Source: Liopterus haemorrhoidalis (lineage: Eukaryota > Arthropoda > Insecta > Coleoptera > Dytiscidae). From it: DNA of 64,000 bases. The stretch's first letter is position 1. Every line of letters begins with the position of its first letter. The notes below the pieces were generated by a model. It worked only from the letters and a program-made list of their open reading frames with translations, ran no database searches and had not been told where the DNA came from. Made by a program: the position numbers and the translations under genes. Positions 11,341 through 22,459 of this stretch are shown one piece after another. The DNA lies in NCBI GenBank assembly GCA_963971575.1, contig OZ020623.1, positions 18,471,607 to 18,535,606 on the forward strand. Direction: 5' to 3'.

Positions 11341-13840
11341 TATTCTTCGTCAAAAACCAAAATAACTGTTATGTACTTCTAAAACACCTTGCGCTTAACA
11401 AGTTTCAAGTAAAACTTGTATTTTGAAAATTCAACTATTTCGTTGATATTTTATGTCAGTAACATCATTATTCTTCGTCAGAAACCAAAATAACTGTTAT
11501 GTACTTCTAAAACACGTTGCGCTTAACAAGTTTTCAAGTCAAACGTGAATTTTGAAAATTCAACTATTTCGTTGCTATTTTATGTCGGTAAAATCATTAT
11601 TCTTCGTCAGAAACCAAAATAACTGTTATGTACTTCTTAAACACGTTGCGCTTAACAAGTTTTGAAGTAAAACGTGAATTTTGAAAATTCAACTATTTCG
11701 TTGCTATTTTATGTCAGTAACATCATTATTTTTCGTCAAAAACCAAAATAACTGTTATGTACTTCTAAAACACGTTGCGCTTAACAAGTTTTCAAGTAAA
11801 ACGTGAATTTTGAAAATTCAACTATTTCGTTGCTATTTTATGTCGGTAAAATCATTATTCTTCGTCAGAAACCAAAATAACTGTTATGTACTTCTAAAAC
11901 ACGTTGCGCTTAACAAGTTTACAAGTAAAACGTGAATTTTGAAAATTCAACTATTTCGTTGCTATTTTATTTCGGTAAAATCATTATTCTTCGTCAGAAA
12001 CCAAAATAACTGTTATTTACTTCTAAAACACGTTGCGCTTAACAAGTTTTCAAGTAAAACGTGAATTTTGAAAATTCAACTATTTCGTTGCTATTTCATG
12101 TCAGTAACATCATTATTTTTCGTCAAAAACCAAAATAACTGTTATGTACTTCTAAAACACGTTGCGCTTAAGAAGTTTCATGTAAAACTTGTATTTTGAA
12201 AATTCAACTATTTCGTTGATATTTTATGTCAGTTACAGCATTATTCTTCGTCAGAAACCAAAATAAGTGTTATGTACTTCTAAAACACGTTGCGCTTAAC
12301 AAGTTTTCAAGTAAAACGTGAATTTTGAAAATTCAACTATATCGTTGCTATTTTATGTCAGTAAAATCATTATTCTTCGTCAGAAACCAAAATAAGTGTT
12401 ATGTACTTCTAAACCACGTTGCGCTTAACAAGTTTTCAAGTAAAACGTGAATTTTGAAAATTCAACTATTTCGTTGCTATTTTATGTCGGTAAAATCTAT
12501 ATTCTTCGTCAGAAACCAAAATAACTGTTATGTACTTCTAAAACACGTAGTGCTTAACAAGTTTTCAAGTAAAACGTGAATTTTGAAAATTCAACTATTT
12601 CGTTGCTATTTTATGTCAGTAACATCATTATTCTTCGTCAGAAACCAAAATAAGTGTTATGTACTTCCAAAACACGTTGCGCTTAACAAGTTTTTATGTT
12701 AAACTTGTATTTTGAAAATTCCACTATTTCGTTGATATTTTATGTCAGTAACATCATTATTCTTCGTCAGAAACCAAAATAAGTGTTATGTACTTCTAAA
12801 ACACGTTGCGCTAAACAAGTTTTCAAGTAAAACGTGAATTTTGAAAATTCAACTATTTCGTTGCTATGTTATGTCAGTAACATCATTATTCTTCGTCAAA
12901 AACCAAAATAACTGTTATGTACTTCTAAAACACCTTGCGCTTAACAAGTTTCAAGTAAAACTTGTATTTTGAAAATTCAACTATTTCGTTGATATTTTAT
13001 GTCAGTAACATCATTATTCTTCGTCAGAAACCAAAATAACTGTTATTTACTTCTAAAACACGTTGCGCTTAACAAGTTTTCAAGTCAAACGTGAATTTTG
13101 AAAATTCAACTATTTCGTTGCTATTTTATGTCGGTAAAATCATTATTCTTCGTCAGAAACCAAAATAACTGTTATGTACTTCTTAAACACGTTGCGCTTA
13201 ACAAGTTTTCAAGTAAAACGTGAATTTTGAAAATTCAACTATTTCGTTGCTATTTTATGTCAGTAACATCATTATTCTTCGTCAGAAACCAAAATAACTG
13301 TTATGTACTTCTAAAACACGTTGCGTTTAACCAGTTTTCAAGTAAAACGTGAATTTTGAAAATTCAACTATTTCGTTGCTATTTTATGTCAGTAAAATCA
13401 TTATTCTTCGTCAGAAACCAAAATAACTGTTATGTACTTCTTAAACACGTTGTGCTTAACAAGTTTTCAAGTAAAACGTGAATTTTGAAAATTCAACTAT
13501 TTCGTTGATATTTTATGTCAGTAACATCATTATTCTTCGTCAGAAACCAAAATAACGGTTATGTACTTCTAAAACACGTTGCGCTTAACAAGTTTTCAAG
13601 TCAAACGTGAATTTTGAAAATTCAACTATTTCGTTGCTATTTTATGTCGGTAAAATCATTATTCTTCGTCAGAAACCAAAATAACTGTTATGTACTTCTT
13701 AAACACGTTGCGCTTAACAAGTTTTCAAGTAAAACGTGAATTTTGAAAATTCAACTATTTCGTTGCTATTTTATTTCGTAAAATCATTATTCTTCGTCAG
13801 AAACCAAAATAACTGTTATGTACTTGTAAACCACGTTGCG
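11341..13840 (+). repeat. Near-identical copy of 1-2500
   Basis: Line-by-line comparison at an offset of 11340 bp shows only about three or four substitutions in 2500 bases: near 379/11719 (TTA versus TAA), 1328/12668 (T to C), 1707/13047 (G to T) and 2501/13841 at the edge. This is a recent segmental duplication inside the array. Similarity ends at about 2501/13841, where the left copy enters its 13-mer expansion. Confidence 0.9.
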
Positions 13841-14629
13841 CTTAACAAGTTTTCAAGTAAAACGTGAATTTTGAAAATTCAACTATTTCGTTGCTATTTT
13901 ATGTCAGTAACATCATTATTTTTCGTCAAAAACCAAAATAACTGTTATGTACTTCTAAAACACGTTGAACTCAACAAGTTTTCAAGTAAGACGTGAATTT
14001 TGAAAATTCAACTATTTCGTTGCTAATTTATGTCGGTAAAATCATTATTCTTCGTCAGAAACCAAAATAACTGTTATGTACTTCTAAAACACGTTGCGCT
14101 TAACAAGTTTTCAAGTAAAACGTGAATTTTGAAAATTCAACTATTTCGTTGATATTTTATGTCAGTAACATCATTATTCTTCGTCAGAAACCAAAATAAC
14201 TGTTATGTACTTCTAAAACACGTTGCGCTTAACCAGTTTTCAAGTAAAACGTATATTTTGAAAATTCAACTATTTCGTTGCTATTTTATGTCAGTAAAAT
14301 CATTATTCTTCGTCAGAAACCAAAATAAGTGTTATGTACTTCTAAAACATGTTGCGCTTAACAAGTTTTCATGTAAAACTTGTATTTTGAAAATTCAACT
14401 ATTTCGTTGATATTTTATGTCAGTAACATCATTATTCTTCGTCAGAAACCAAAATAATGGTTATGTACTTCTAAAACACGTTGCGCTTAACAAGTTTTCA
14501 AGTAAAACGTGAATTTTGAAAATTCAACTATTTCGTTGCTATTTTATGTCAGTAACATCATTATTCTTCGTCAAAAACCAAAATAACTGTTATGTACTTC
14601 TAAAACACGTTGCGCTTAACAAGTTTCAA
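13841..14629 (+). repeat. Subfamily A monomers matching 4176-4964
   Basis: Offset 9665 bp from the left copy, with a few substitutions. Examples are AAAACGTATATTTTG here against a TATGTTG form at 4589, and AATAATGGTT here against AATAAGTGTT. It includes the TTGAACTCAAC monomer and a hairpin-forming monomer (14361-14383). Confidence 0.75.
14361..14383. other. Hairpin-forming variant monomer (example)
   Basis: ACAAGTTTT and AAAACTTGT are exact reverse complements separated by CATGT, giving a 9-bp stem and a 5-base loop. The ordinary monomer reads AAAACGTGA here and cannot form it. The same variant occurs near 4700, 19895, 35340, 38561, 40625, 43717, 49770, 51831, 53890, 55955, 58657 and 61877. 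The second change removes the TGA stop of the repeat frame, which explains some of the read-through ORFs. Confidence 0.7.
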
Positions 14630-17600
14630 GTAAAACTTGTATTTTGAAAATTCAACTATTTCGTTGATATTTTATGTCAGTTACATCATTATTCTTCGTC
14701 AGAAACCAAAATAAGTGTTATGTACTTCTAAAACACGTTGCGCTTAACAAGTTTTCAAGTAAAACGTGAATTTTGAAAATTCAACTATATCGTTGCTATT
14801 TTATGTCAGTAAAATCATTAATCTTCGTCAGAAACCAAAATAAGTGTTATGTACTTCTTAAACACGTTGCGCTTAACAAGTTTTCAAGTAAAACGTGAAT
14901 TTTGAAAATTCAACTATTTCGTTGCTATTTTATTTCGTAAAATCATTATTCTTCGTCAGAAACCAAAATAACTGTTATGTACTTCTAAAACACGTTGCGC
15001 TTAACAAGTTTTCAAGTAAAACGTGAATTTTGAAAATTCAACTATTTTGTTGCTATTTTATGTCAGTAACATCATTATTCTTCGTCAAAAACCAAAATAA
15101 CTGTTATGTACTTCTAAAACACGTTGCGCTTTACAAGTTTTCAAGTAAAACGTGAATTTTGAAAATTCAACTATTTCGTTGCTATTTTATGTCAGTAACA
15201 TCATTATTCTTCGTCAGAAACCAAAATAACTGTTATGTACTTCTAAAACACGTTGCGCTTAACCAGTTTTCAAGTAAAACGTGAATTTTGAAAATTCAAC
15301 TATTTCGTTGCTATTTTGTCAGTAAAATCATTATTCTTCGTCAGAAACCAAAATAACTGTTATGTACTTCTTAAACACGTTGCGCTTAACAAGTTTTCAA
15401 GTAAAACGTGAATTTTGAAAATTCAACTATTTCGTTGATATTTTATGTCAGTAACATCATTATTCTTCGTCAGAAACCAAAATAACTGTTATGTACTTCT
15501 AAAACACGTTGCGCTTAACAAGTTTTCAAGTAAAACGTGAATTTTGAAAATTCAACTATTTCGTTGCTATTTTATGTCGGTAAAATCATTATTCTTCGTC
15601 AGAAACCAAAATAACTGTTATTTACTTCTAAAACACGTTGCGCTTAACAAGTTTTCAAGTAAAACGTGAATTTTTAAAATTCAACTATTTCGTTGATATT
15701 TTATGTCAGTAACATCATTATTCTTCGTCAGAAACCAAAATAACTGTTATATACTTCTAAAACACGTTGCGCTTAACAAGTTTTCAAGTAAAACGTGAAT
15801 TTTGAAAATTCAACTATTTCGTTGCTATTTTATGTCAGTAACATCATTATTCTTCGTCAAAAACCAAAATAACTGTTATGTACTTCTAAAACACGTTGCG
15901 CTTAACAAGTTTCAAGTAAAACTTGTATTTTGAAAATTCAACTATTTCGTTGATATTTTATGTCAGTAACATCATTATTCTTCGTCAGAAACCAAAATAA
16001 GTGTTATGTACTTCTAAAACACGTTGCGCTTAACAAGTTTTCAAGTAAAACGTGAATTTTGAAAATTCAACTATTTCGTTGCTATTTTATTTCGGTAAAA
16101 TCATTATTCTTCGTCAGAAACCAAAATAACTGTTATGTACTTCTAAAACACGTTGCGTTTAACAAGTTTTCAAGTAAAACGTGAATTTTGAAAATTCAAC
16201 TATTTCGTTGCTATTTTATGTCAGTAACATCATTATTTTTGTCAAAAACCAAAATAACTGTTATGTACTTCTAAAACACGTTGCGCTTAACAAGTTTCAA
16301 GTAAAACTTGTATTTTGAAAATTCAACTATTTCGTTGATATTTTATGTCAGTTACATCATTATTCTTCGTCAGAAACCAAAATAAGTGTTATGTACTTCT
16401 AAAACACGTTGCGCTTAACAAGTTTTCAAGTAAAACGTGAATTTTGAAAATTCAACTATATCGTTGCTATTTTATGTCAGTAAAATCATTATTCTTCGTC
16501 AGAAACCAAAATAAGTGTTATGTACTTCTTAAACACGTTGCGCTTAACAAGTTTTCAAGTAAAACGTGAATTTTGAAAATTCAACTATTTCGTTGCTATT
16601 TTATGTCAGTAACATCATTATTTTTCGTCAAAAACAAAAATAACTGTTATGTTCTTCTAAAACACGTTGCGCTTAACAAGTTTCAAGTAAAACTTGTATT
16701 TTGAAAATTCAACTATTTCGTTGATATTTTATGTCAGTTACATCATTATTCTTCTTCAGAAACCAAAATAAGTGTTATGTACTTCTAAAACACGTTGCGC
16801 TTAACAAGTTTTCAAGTAAAACGTGAATTTTGAAAATTCAAATATTTCGTTGCTCTTTTATGTCGGTAAAATCATTATTCTTCGTCAGAAACCAAAATAA
16901 CTGTTATGTACTTCTAAAACACGTTGCGCTTAACAAGTTTTCAAGTAAAACGTGAATTTTGAAAATTCAACTATTTCGTTGCTATTTTATTTCGGTAAAA
17001 TCATTATTCTTCGTCAGAAACCAAAATAACTGTTATGTACTTCTAAAACACGTTGCGCTTAACAAGTTTTCAAGTAAAACGTGAATTTTGAAAATTCAAC
17101 TATTTCGTTGCTATTTTATGTCAGTAACATCATTATTTTTCGTCAAAACAAAAATAACTGTTATGTTCTTCTAAAACACGTTGCGCTTAACAAGTTTCAA
17201 GTAAAACTTGTATTTTGAAAATTCAACTATTTCGTTGATATTTTATGTCAGTTACATCATTATTCTTCGTCAGAAACCAAAATAAGTGTTATGTACTTCT
17301 AAACCACGTTGCGCTTAACAAGTTTTCAAGTAAAACGAGAATTTTGAAAATTCAACTATATCGTTGCTATTTTATGTCAGTAAAATCATTATTCATCGTC
17401 AGAAACCAAAATAAGTGTTATGTACTTCTAAAACACGTTGCGCTTAACAAGTTTTCAAGTAAAACGTGAATTTTGAAAATTCAACTATTTCGTTGCTATT
17501 TTATGTCGGTAAAATCATTATTCTTCTTCAGAAACCAAAATAACTGTTATGTACTTCTAAAACACGTTGCGCTTAACAAGTTTTCAAGTAAAACGTGAAT

Positions 17601-17780
17601 TTTGAAAATTCAACTATTTCGTTGCTATTTTATGTCAGTAACATCATTATTCTTCGTCAAAAACCAAAATAACTGTTATGTACTTCTAAAAAACGTTGCG
17701 CTTAACAAGTTTTCAAGTAAAACGTGAATTTTGAAAATTCAACTATTTCGTTGCTATTTTATGTCAGTAACATCATTATT

Positions 17781-17797
17781 CTTCGTCAGAAACCAAA
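17781..17797 (+). other. CENP-B-box-like motif in the A monomer
   Basis: The 17 bases CTTCGTCAGAAACCAAA line up with the mammalian CENP-B box YTTCGTTGGAARCGGGA at 12 of 17 positions. Six of the nine essential positions of NTTCGNNNNANNCGGGN are kept (TTCG, the central A and the first C); the GGG part is absent. The motif occurs once per monomer throughout subfamily A, with local variants (CTTCTTCAG, CTTCATCAG, CATCGTCAG, CTTCGTCAAAAACC). A match of this quality can arise by chance in a 129-bp unit, and binding is not shown. Confidence 0.4.
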
Positions 17798-17853
17798 ATA
17801 ACTGTTATGTACTTCTAAAACACGTTGCGCTTAACAAGTTTTCAAGTAAAACG

Positions 17854-17870
17854 TGAATTTTGAAAATTCA
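17854..17870. other. Conserved 17-bp palindrome in the monomer
   Basis: TGAATTTTGAAAATTCA is a perfect inverted repeat of two 8-base arms around one central G. It recurs in almost every A monomer and is one of the least variable parts of the unit. In subfamily B the centre changes (GAATTTGGAAAATTC or a variant with one extra A), but the outer GAATT and AAATTC arms persist. Short AT-rich dyads are common in centromeric satellites and may form cruciforms or bind proteins; that role is inference here. Confidence 0.8.
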
Positions 17871-18249
17871 ACTATTTCGTTGCTATTTTATGTCGGTAAA
17901 ATCATTATTCTTCGTCAGAAACCAAAATAACTGTTATGTACTTCTAAAACACGTTGCGCTTAACCAGTTTTCAAGTAAAACGTGAATTTTGAAAATTCAA
18001 CTATTTCGTTGCTATTTATGTCGGTAACATCATTATTCTTCGTCAGAAACCAAAATAACTGTTATGTACTTATTAAACACGTTGCGCTTAACAAGTTTTC
18101 AAGTAAAACGTGAATTTTGAAAATTCAACTATTTCGTTGCTATTTTATGTCAGTTACATCATTATTCTTCGTCAGAAACCAAAATAACTGTTATGTACTT
18201 ATTAAACACGTTGCGCTTAACAAGTTTTCAAGTAAAACGTGAATTTTGA

Positions 18250-21200
18250 AAATTCAACTATTTCGTTGATATTTTATGTCAAATACATCATTATTCTTCG
18301 TCAGAAACCAAAATAAGTGTTATGTACTTCTAAAACACGTTGCGCTTAACAAGTTTTCAAGTAAAACGTGAATTTTGAAAATTCAACTATTTCGTTGCTA
18401 TTTTATGTCGGTAAAATCATTATTCTTCGTCAGAAACCAAAATAACTGTTATGTACTTCTAAAACACGTTGCGCTTAACAAGTTTTCAAGTAAAACGTGA
18501 ATTTTGAAAATTCAACTATTTCGTTGCTATTTTATTTCGGTAAAATCATTATTCTTCGTCAGAAACCAAAATAACTGTTATGTACTTCTAAAACACGTTG
18601 CGCTTAACAAGTTTTCAAGTAAAACGTGAATTTTGAAAATTCAACTATTTCGTTGCTATTTTATGTCAGTAACATCATTATTTTTCGTCAAAAACCAAAA
18701 TAACTGTTATGTACTTCTAAAACACGTTGCGCTTAACAAGTTTCAAGTAAAACTTGTATTTTGAAAATTCAACTATTTCGTTGATATTTTATGTCAGTTA
18801 CATCATTATTCTTCGTCAGAAACCAAAATAAGTGTTATGTACTTCTAAAACACGTTGCGCTTAACATGTTTTCAAGTAAAACGTGAATTTTGAAAATTCA
18901 ACTATTTCGTTGCTATTTTATGTCGGTAAAATCATTATTCTTCGTCAGAAACCAAAATAACTGTTATGTACTTCTAAAACACGTTGCGCTTAACCAGTTT
19001 TCAAGTAAAACGTGAATTTTGAAAATTCAACTATTTCGTTGCTATTTATGTCGGTAAAATCATTATTCTTCGTCAGAAACCAAAATAACTGTTATGTACT
19101 TATTAAACACGTTGCGCTTAACAAGTTTTCAAGTAAAACGTGAATTTTGAAAATTCAACTATTTCGTTGATATTTTATGTCAGTTACATCATTATTCTTC
19201 GTCAGAAACCAAAATAAGTGTTATGTACTTCTTAAACACGTTGCGCTTAACAAGTTTTCAAGTTAAACGTGAATTTTGAAAATTCAACTATTTCGTTGCT
19301 ATTTTATGTCGGTAAAATCATTATTCTTCGTCAGAAACCAAAATAACTGTTATGTACTTCTAAAACACGTTGCGCTTAACAAGTTTTCAAGTTAAACGTG
19401 AATTTTGAAAATTCAACTATTTCGTTGCTATTTTATGTCAGTAACATCATTATTTTTCGTCAAAAACCAAAATAACTGTTATGTACTTCTAAAACACGTT
19501 GCGCTTAACAAGTTTCAAGTAAAACTTGTATTTTGAAAATTCAACTATTTCGTTGATATTTTATGTCAGTTACATCATTATTCTTCGTCAGAAACCAAAA
19601 TAAGTGTTATGTACTTCTAAAACACGTTGCGCTTAACAAGTTTTCAAGTAAAACGTGAATTTTGAAAATTCAACTATTTCGTTGCTATTTTATGTCGGTA
19701 AAATCATTATTCTTCGACAGAAACCAAAATAACTGTTATGTACTTCTAAAACACGTTGCGCTTAACCAGTTTTCAAGTAAAACGTGAATTTTGAAAATTC
19801 AACTATTTCGTTGCTATTTTATGTCAGTAAAATCATTATTCTTCGTCAGAAACCAAAAAAAGTGTTATGTACTTCTAAAACATGTTGCGCTTAACAAGTT
19901 TTCATGTAAAACTTGTATTTTGAAAATTCAACTATTTCGTTGATATTTTATGTCAGTAACATCATTATTCTTCGTCAGAAACCAAAATAAGTGTTATGTA
20001 CTTCTAAAACACGTTGCGCTTAACAAGTTTTCAAGTAAAACGTGAATTTTGAAAATTCAACTATTTCGTTGCTATTTTATGTCAGTAACATCATTATTCT
20101 TCGTCAAAAACCAAAATAACTGTTATGTACTTCTAAAACACGTTGCGCTTAACAAGTTTCAAGTAAAACTTGTATTTTGAAAATTCAACTATTTCGTTGA
20201 TATTTTATGTCAGTTACATCATTATTCTTCTTCAGAAACCAAAATAAGTGTTATGTACTTCTAAAACACGTTGCGCTTAACAAGTTTTCAAGTAAAACGT
20301 GAATTTTGAAAATTCAACTATTTCGTTGCTCTTTTATGTCGGTAAAATCATTATTCTTCGTCAGAAACCAAAATATCTGTTATGTACTTCTAAAACACGT
20401 TGCGCTTAACAAGTTTTCAAGTAAAACGTGAATTTTGAAAATTCAACTATTTCGTTGCTATTTTATTTCGGTAAAATCATTATTCTTCGTAAGAAACCAA
20501 AATAACTGTTATGTACTTCTAAAACACGTTGCGCTTAACAAGTTTTCAAGTAAAACGTGAATTTTGAAAATTCAACTATTTCGTTGCTATTTTATGTCAG
20601 TAACATCATTATTTTTCGTCAAAAACAAAAATAACTGTTATGTTCTTCTAAAACACGTTGCGCTTAACAAGTTTCAAGTAAAACTTGTATTTTGAAAATT
20701 CAACTATTTCGTTGATATTTTATGTCAGTTACATTATTATTCTTCGTCAGAAACCAAAATAAGTGTTATGTACTTCTAAACCACGTTGCGCTTAACAAGT
20801 TTTCAAGTAAAACGAGAATTTTGAAAATTCAACTATATCGTTGCTATTTTATGTCAGTAAAATCATTATTCATCGTCAGAAACCAAAATAAGTGTTATGT
20901 ACTTCTAAAACACGTTGCGCTTAACAAGTTTTCAAGTAAAACGTGAATTTTGAAAATTCAACTATTTCGTTGCTATTTTATGTCGGTAAAATCATTATTC
21001 TTCGTCAGAAACCAAAATAACTGTTATGTACTTCTGAAACACGTTGCGCTTAACAAGTTTTCAAGTAAAACGTGAATTTTGAAAATTCAACTATTTCGTT
21101 GCTATTTTATGTCAGTAACATCATTATTCTTCGTCAGAAACCAAAATAACTGTTATGTACTTCTAAAACACGTTGCGCTTAACAAGTTTTCAAGTAAAAC

Positions 21201-21745
21201 GTGAATTTTGAAAATTCAACTATTTCGTTGCTATTTTATGTCGGTAAAATCATTATTCTTCGTCAGAAACCAAAATAACTGTTATGTACTTCTAAAACAC
21301 GTTGCGCTTAACAAGTTTTCAAGTAAAACGTGAATTTTGAAAATTCAACTATTTCGTTGCTATTTTATTTCGGAAAAAACATTATTCTTCGTCAGAAACC
21401 AAAATAACTGTTATGTATTTCTAAAACACGTTGCGCTTAACAGGTTTTCAAGTAAAACGTGAATTTTGAAAATTCAACTATTTCGTTGCTATTTTATGTC
21501 AGTAACATCATTATTTTTCGTCAAAAACCAAAATAACTGTTATGTACTTCTAAAACACGTTGCGCTTAACAAGTTTTCAAGTAAAACGTGAATTTTGAAA
21601 ATTCAACTATTTCGTTGCTATTTTATGTCGGTAAAATCATTATTCTTCGTCAGAAACCAAAATAAGTGTTATGTACTTCTAAAACACGTTGCGCTTAACA
21701 AGTTTTCAAGTAAAACGTGAATTTTGAAAATTCAACTATTTCGTT
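18250..21745 (+). repeat. Segment duplicated at 33694-37189 (offset 15444 bp)
   Basis: Shared rare marks: GTCAAATACATC (18278/33722), TTAACATGTTTTC (about 18864/34308), TTCGACAG (about 19715/35159), AAAATATCTG (about 20371/35815), TTCGTAAG (about 20487/35931), CTTCTGAAACAC (about 21034/36478) and TTCGGAAAAAAC (about 21369/36813). A few single-base differences are seen (CAAGTTAAACG at about 19261 but CAAGTAAAACG in the copy; ACATTATTATTC at about 20732 but ACATCATTATTC). The offset is 120 x 129 minus 36. Confidence 0.85.
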
Positions 21746-22263
21746 GCTATTTTATGTCGGTAAATTCATTATTCTTCGTCAGAAACCAAAATAACTGTTA
21801 TGTACTTCTAAAACACGTTGCGCTTATCAAGTTTTCAAGTAAAACGTGAATTTTGAAAATTCAACTATTTCGTTGCTATTTTATGTCAGTAACATCATTA
21901 TTCTTCGTCAGAAACCAAAATAACTGTTATGTACTTCTAAAACATGTTGCGTTTAACAAATTTTCATGTAATTTTTGTATTTTGAAAATTCAACTATTTC
22001 GTTGCTATTTTATGTCGGTAAAATCATTATTCTTCGTCAGAAACCAAAATAAGTGTTATGTACTTCTAAAACACGTTGCGCTTAACAAGTTTTCAAGTAA
22101 AACGTGAATTTTGAAAATTCAACTATTTCGTTGCTATTTATGTCGGTAAAATCATTATTCTTCGTCAGAAACCAAAATAACTGTTATGTACTTATTAAAC
22201 ACGTTGCGCTTAACAAGTTTTCAAGTAAAACGTGAATTTTGAAAATTCAACTATTTCGTTGAT
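20337..22263 (+). repeat. Segment also present at 46215-48140
   Basis: This overlaps the 15444-bp duplication but extends further right, taking in the GTAAATTCATT monomer (21758), TTATCAAG (21825) and the very unusual TTTTCATGTAATTTTTG monomer (about 21960). All return at an offset of about 25877 bp. The array therefore holds three versions of this stretch: here, 35781-37189 (shortened on the right) and 46215-48140. Confidence 0.8.
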
Positions 22264-22459
22264 ATTTTATATCAGTTACATCATTATTCTTCGTCAGAAA
22301 CCAAAATAAGTGTTATGTACTTCTAAAACACGTTGCGCTTAACAAGTTTTCAAGTAAAACGTGAATTTTGAAAATTCAACTATATCGTTGCTATTTTATG
22401 TCAGTAAAATCATTAATCTTCGTCAGAAACCAAAATAAGTGTTATGTACTTCTTAAACA

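Larger units (their letters stand above)
17777..17905 (+). repeat. Representative subfamily A monomer (129 bp)
   Basis: This unit is close to the majority sequence and serves as a reference. In order it holds: TTCTTCGTCAGAAACCAAAA (with the CENP-B-like motif), a TGTTATGTACTT block, the CpG-containing ACACGTTGCGC, TTAACAAGTTTTCAAG, AAAACGTG, the palindrome GAATTTTGAAAATTC, CAACTATTTCGTTGC, and a variable tail TATTTTATGTCGGTAAAATC. There are five CpG sites: TTCGTC, ACGTT, GCGC, ACGTG and TTCGTT. Most differences between A monomers fall at a few places: GCTAT or GATAT; GTCAGT, GTCGGT or TTCGGT; AAC, AAA or TAC; AATAAC or AATAAG; and CTTCTAAA, CTTCTTAAA or CTTATTAAA. Confidence 0.95.
14630..18250 (+). 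repeat. Segment duplicated at 22225-25845 (offset 7595 bp)
   Basis: Shared marks at constant offset: the short TTATTTCGTAAAATC junction (14930/22525), GCGCTTTACAAG (15125/22720), a two-base-short GCTATTTTGTCAG junction (about 15311/22906), the TTTTTGTCAAAAACC monomer (about 16233/23828), the one-base-short GTCAAAACAAAAATAAC monomer and the AAAACGAGA monomer (17336/24931). The offset is 59 x 129 minus 16, the shortfall reflecting several shortened monomers. Similarity ends just before the GTCAAATACATC monomer at 18278. Confidence 0.85.

Noticed and set aside
17245..17469. Family of 74-codon ORFs at 17245, 20722, 24840, 26513, 28058, 31016, 32689, 36166, 46085 and 46600
   Set aside because: All arise from one variant monomer in which ACGTGA became ACGAGA, joining two units into one frame. 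Their near-identity reflects segmental duplication of the satellite, not selection on a protein. They are useful only as markers of duplicated segments.
17854..17870. GAATTTTGAAAATTC palindrome as an operator or rho-independent terminator
   Set aside because: It is an AT-only short dyad present in every monomer without any gene beside it. There is no GC-rich stem and no bacterial context.
21853..22107. 84-codon ORFs at 21853-22107 and 47730-47984
   Set aside because: Read-through of the TTTTCATGTAATTTTTG variant monomer into the next unit; the two are copies of the same duplicated segment. Low-complexity repeat translation, not a gene.
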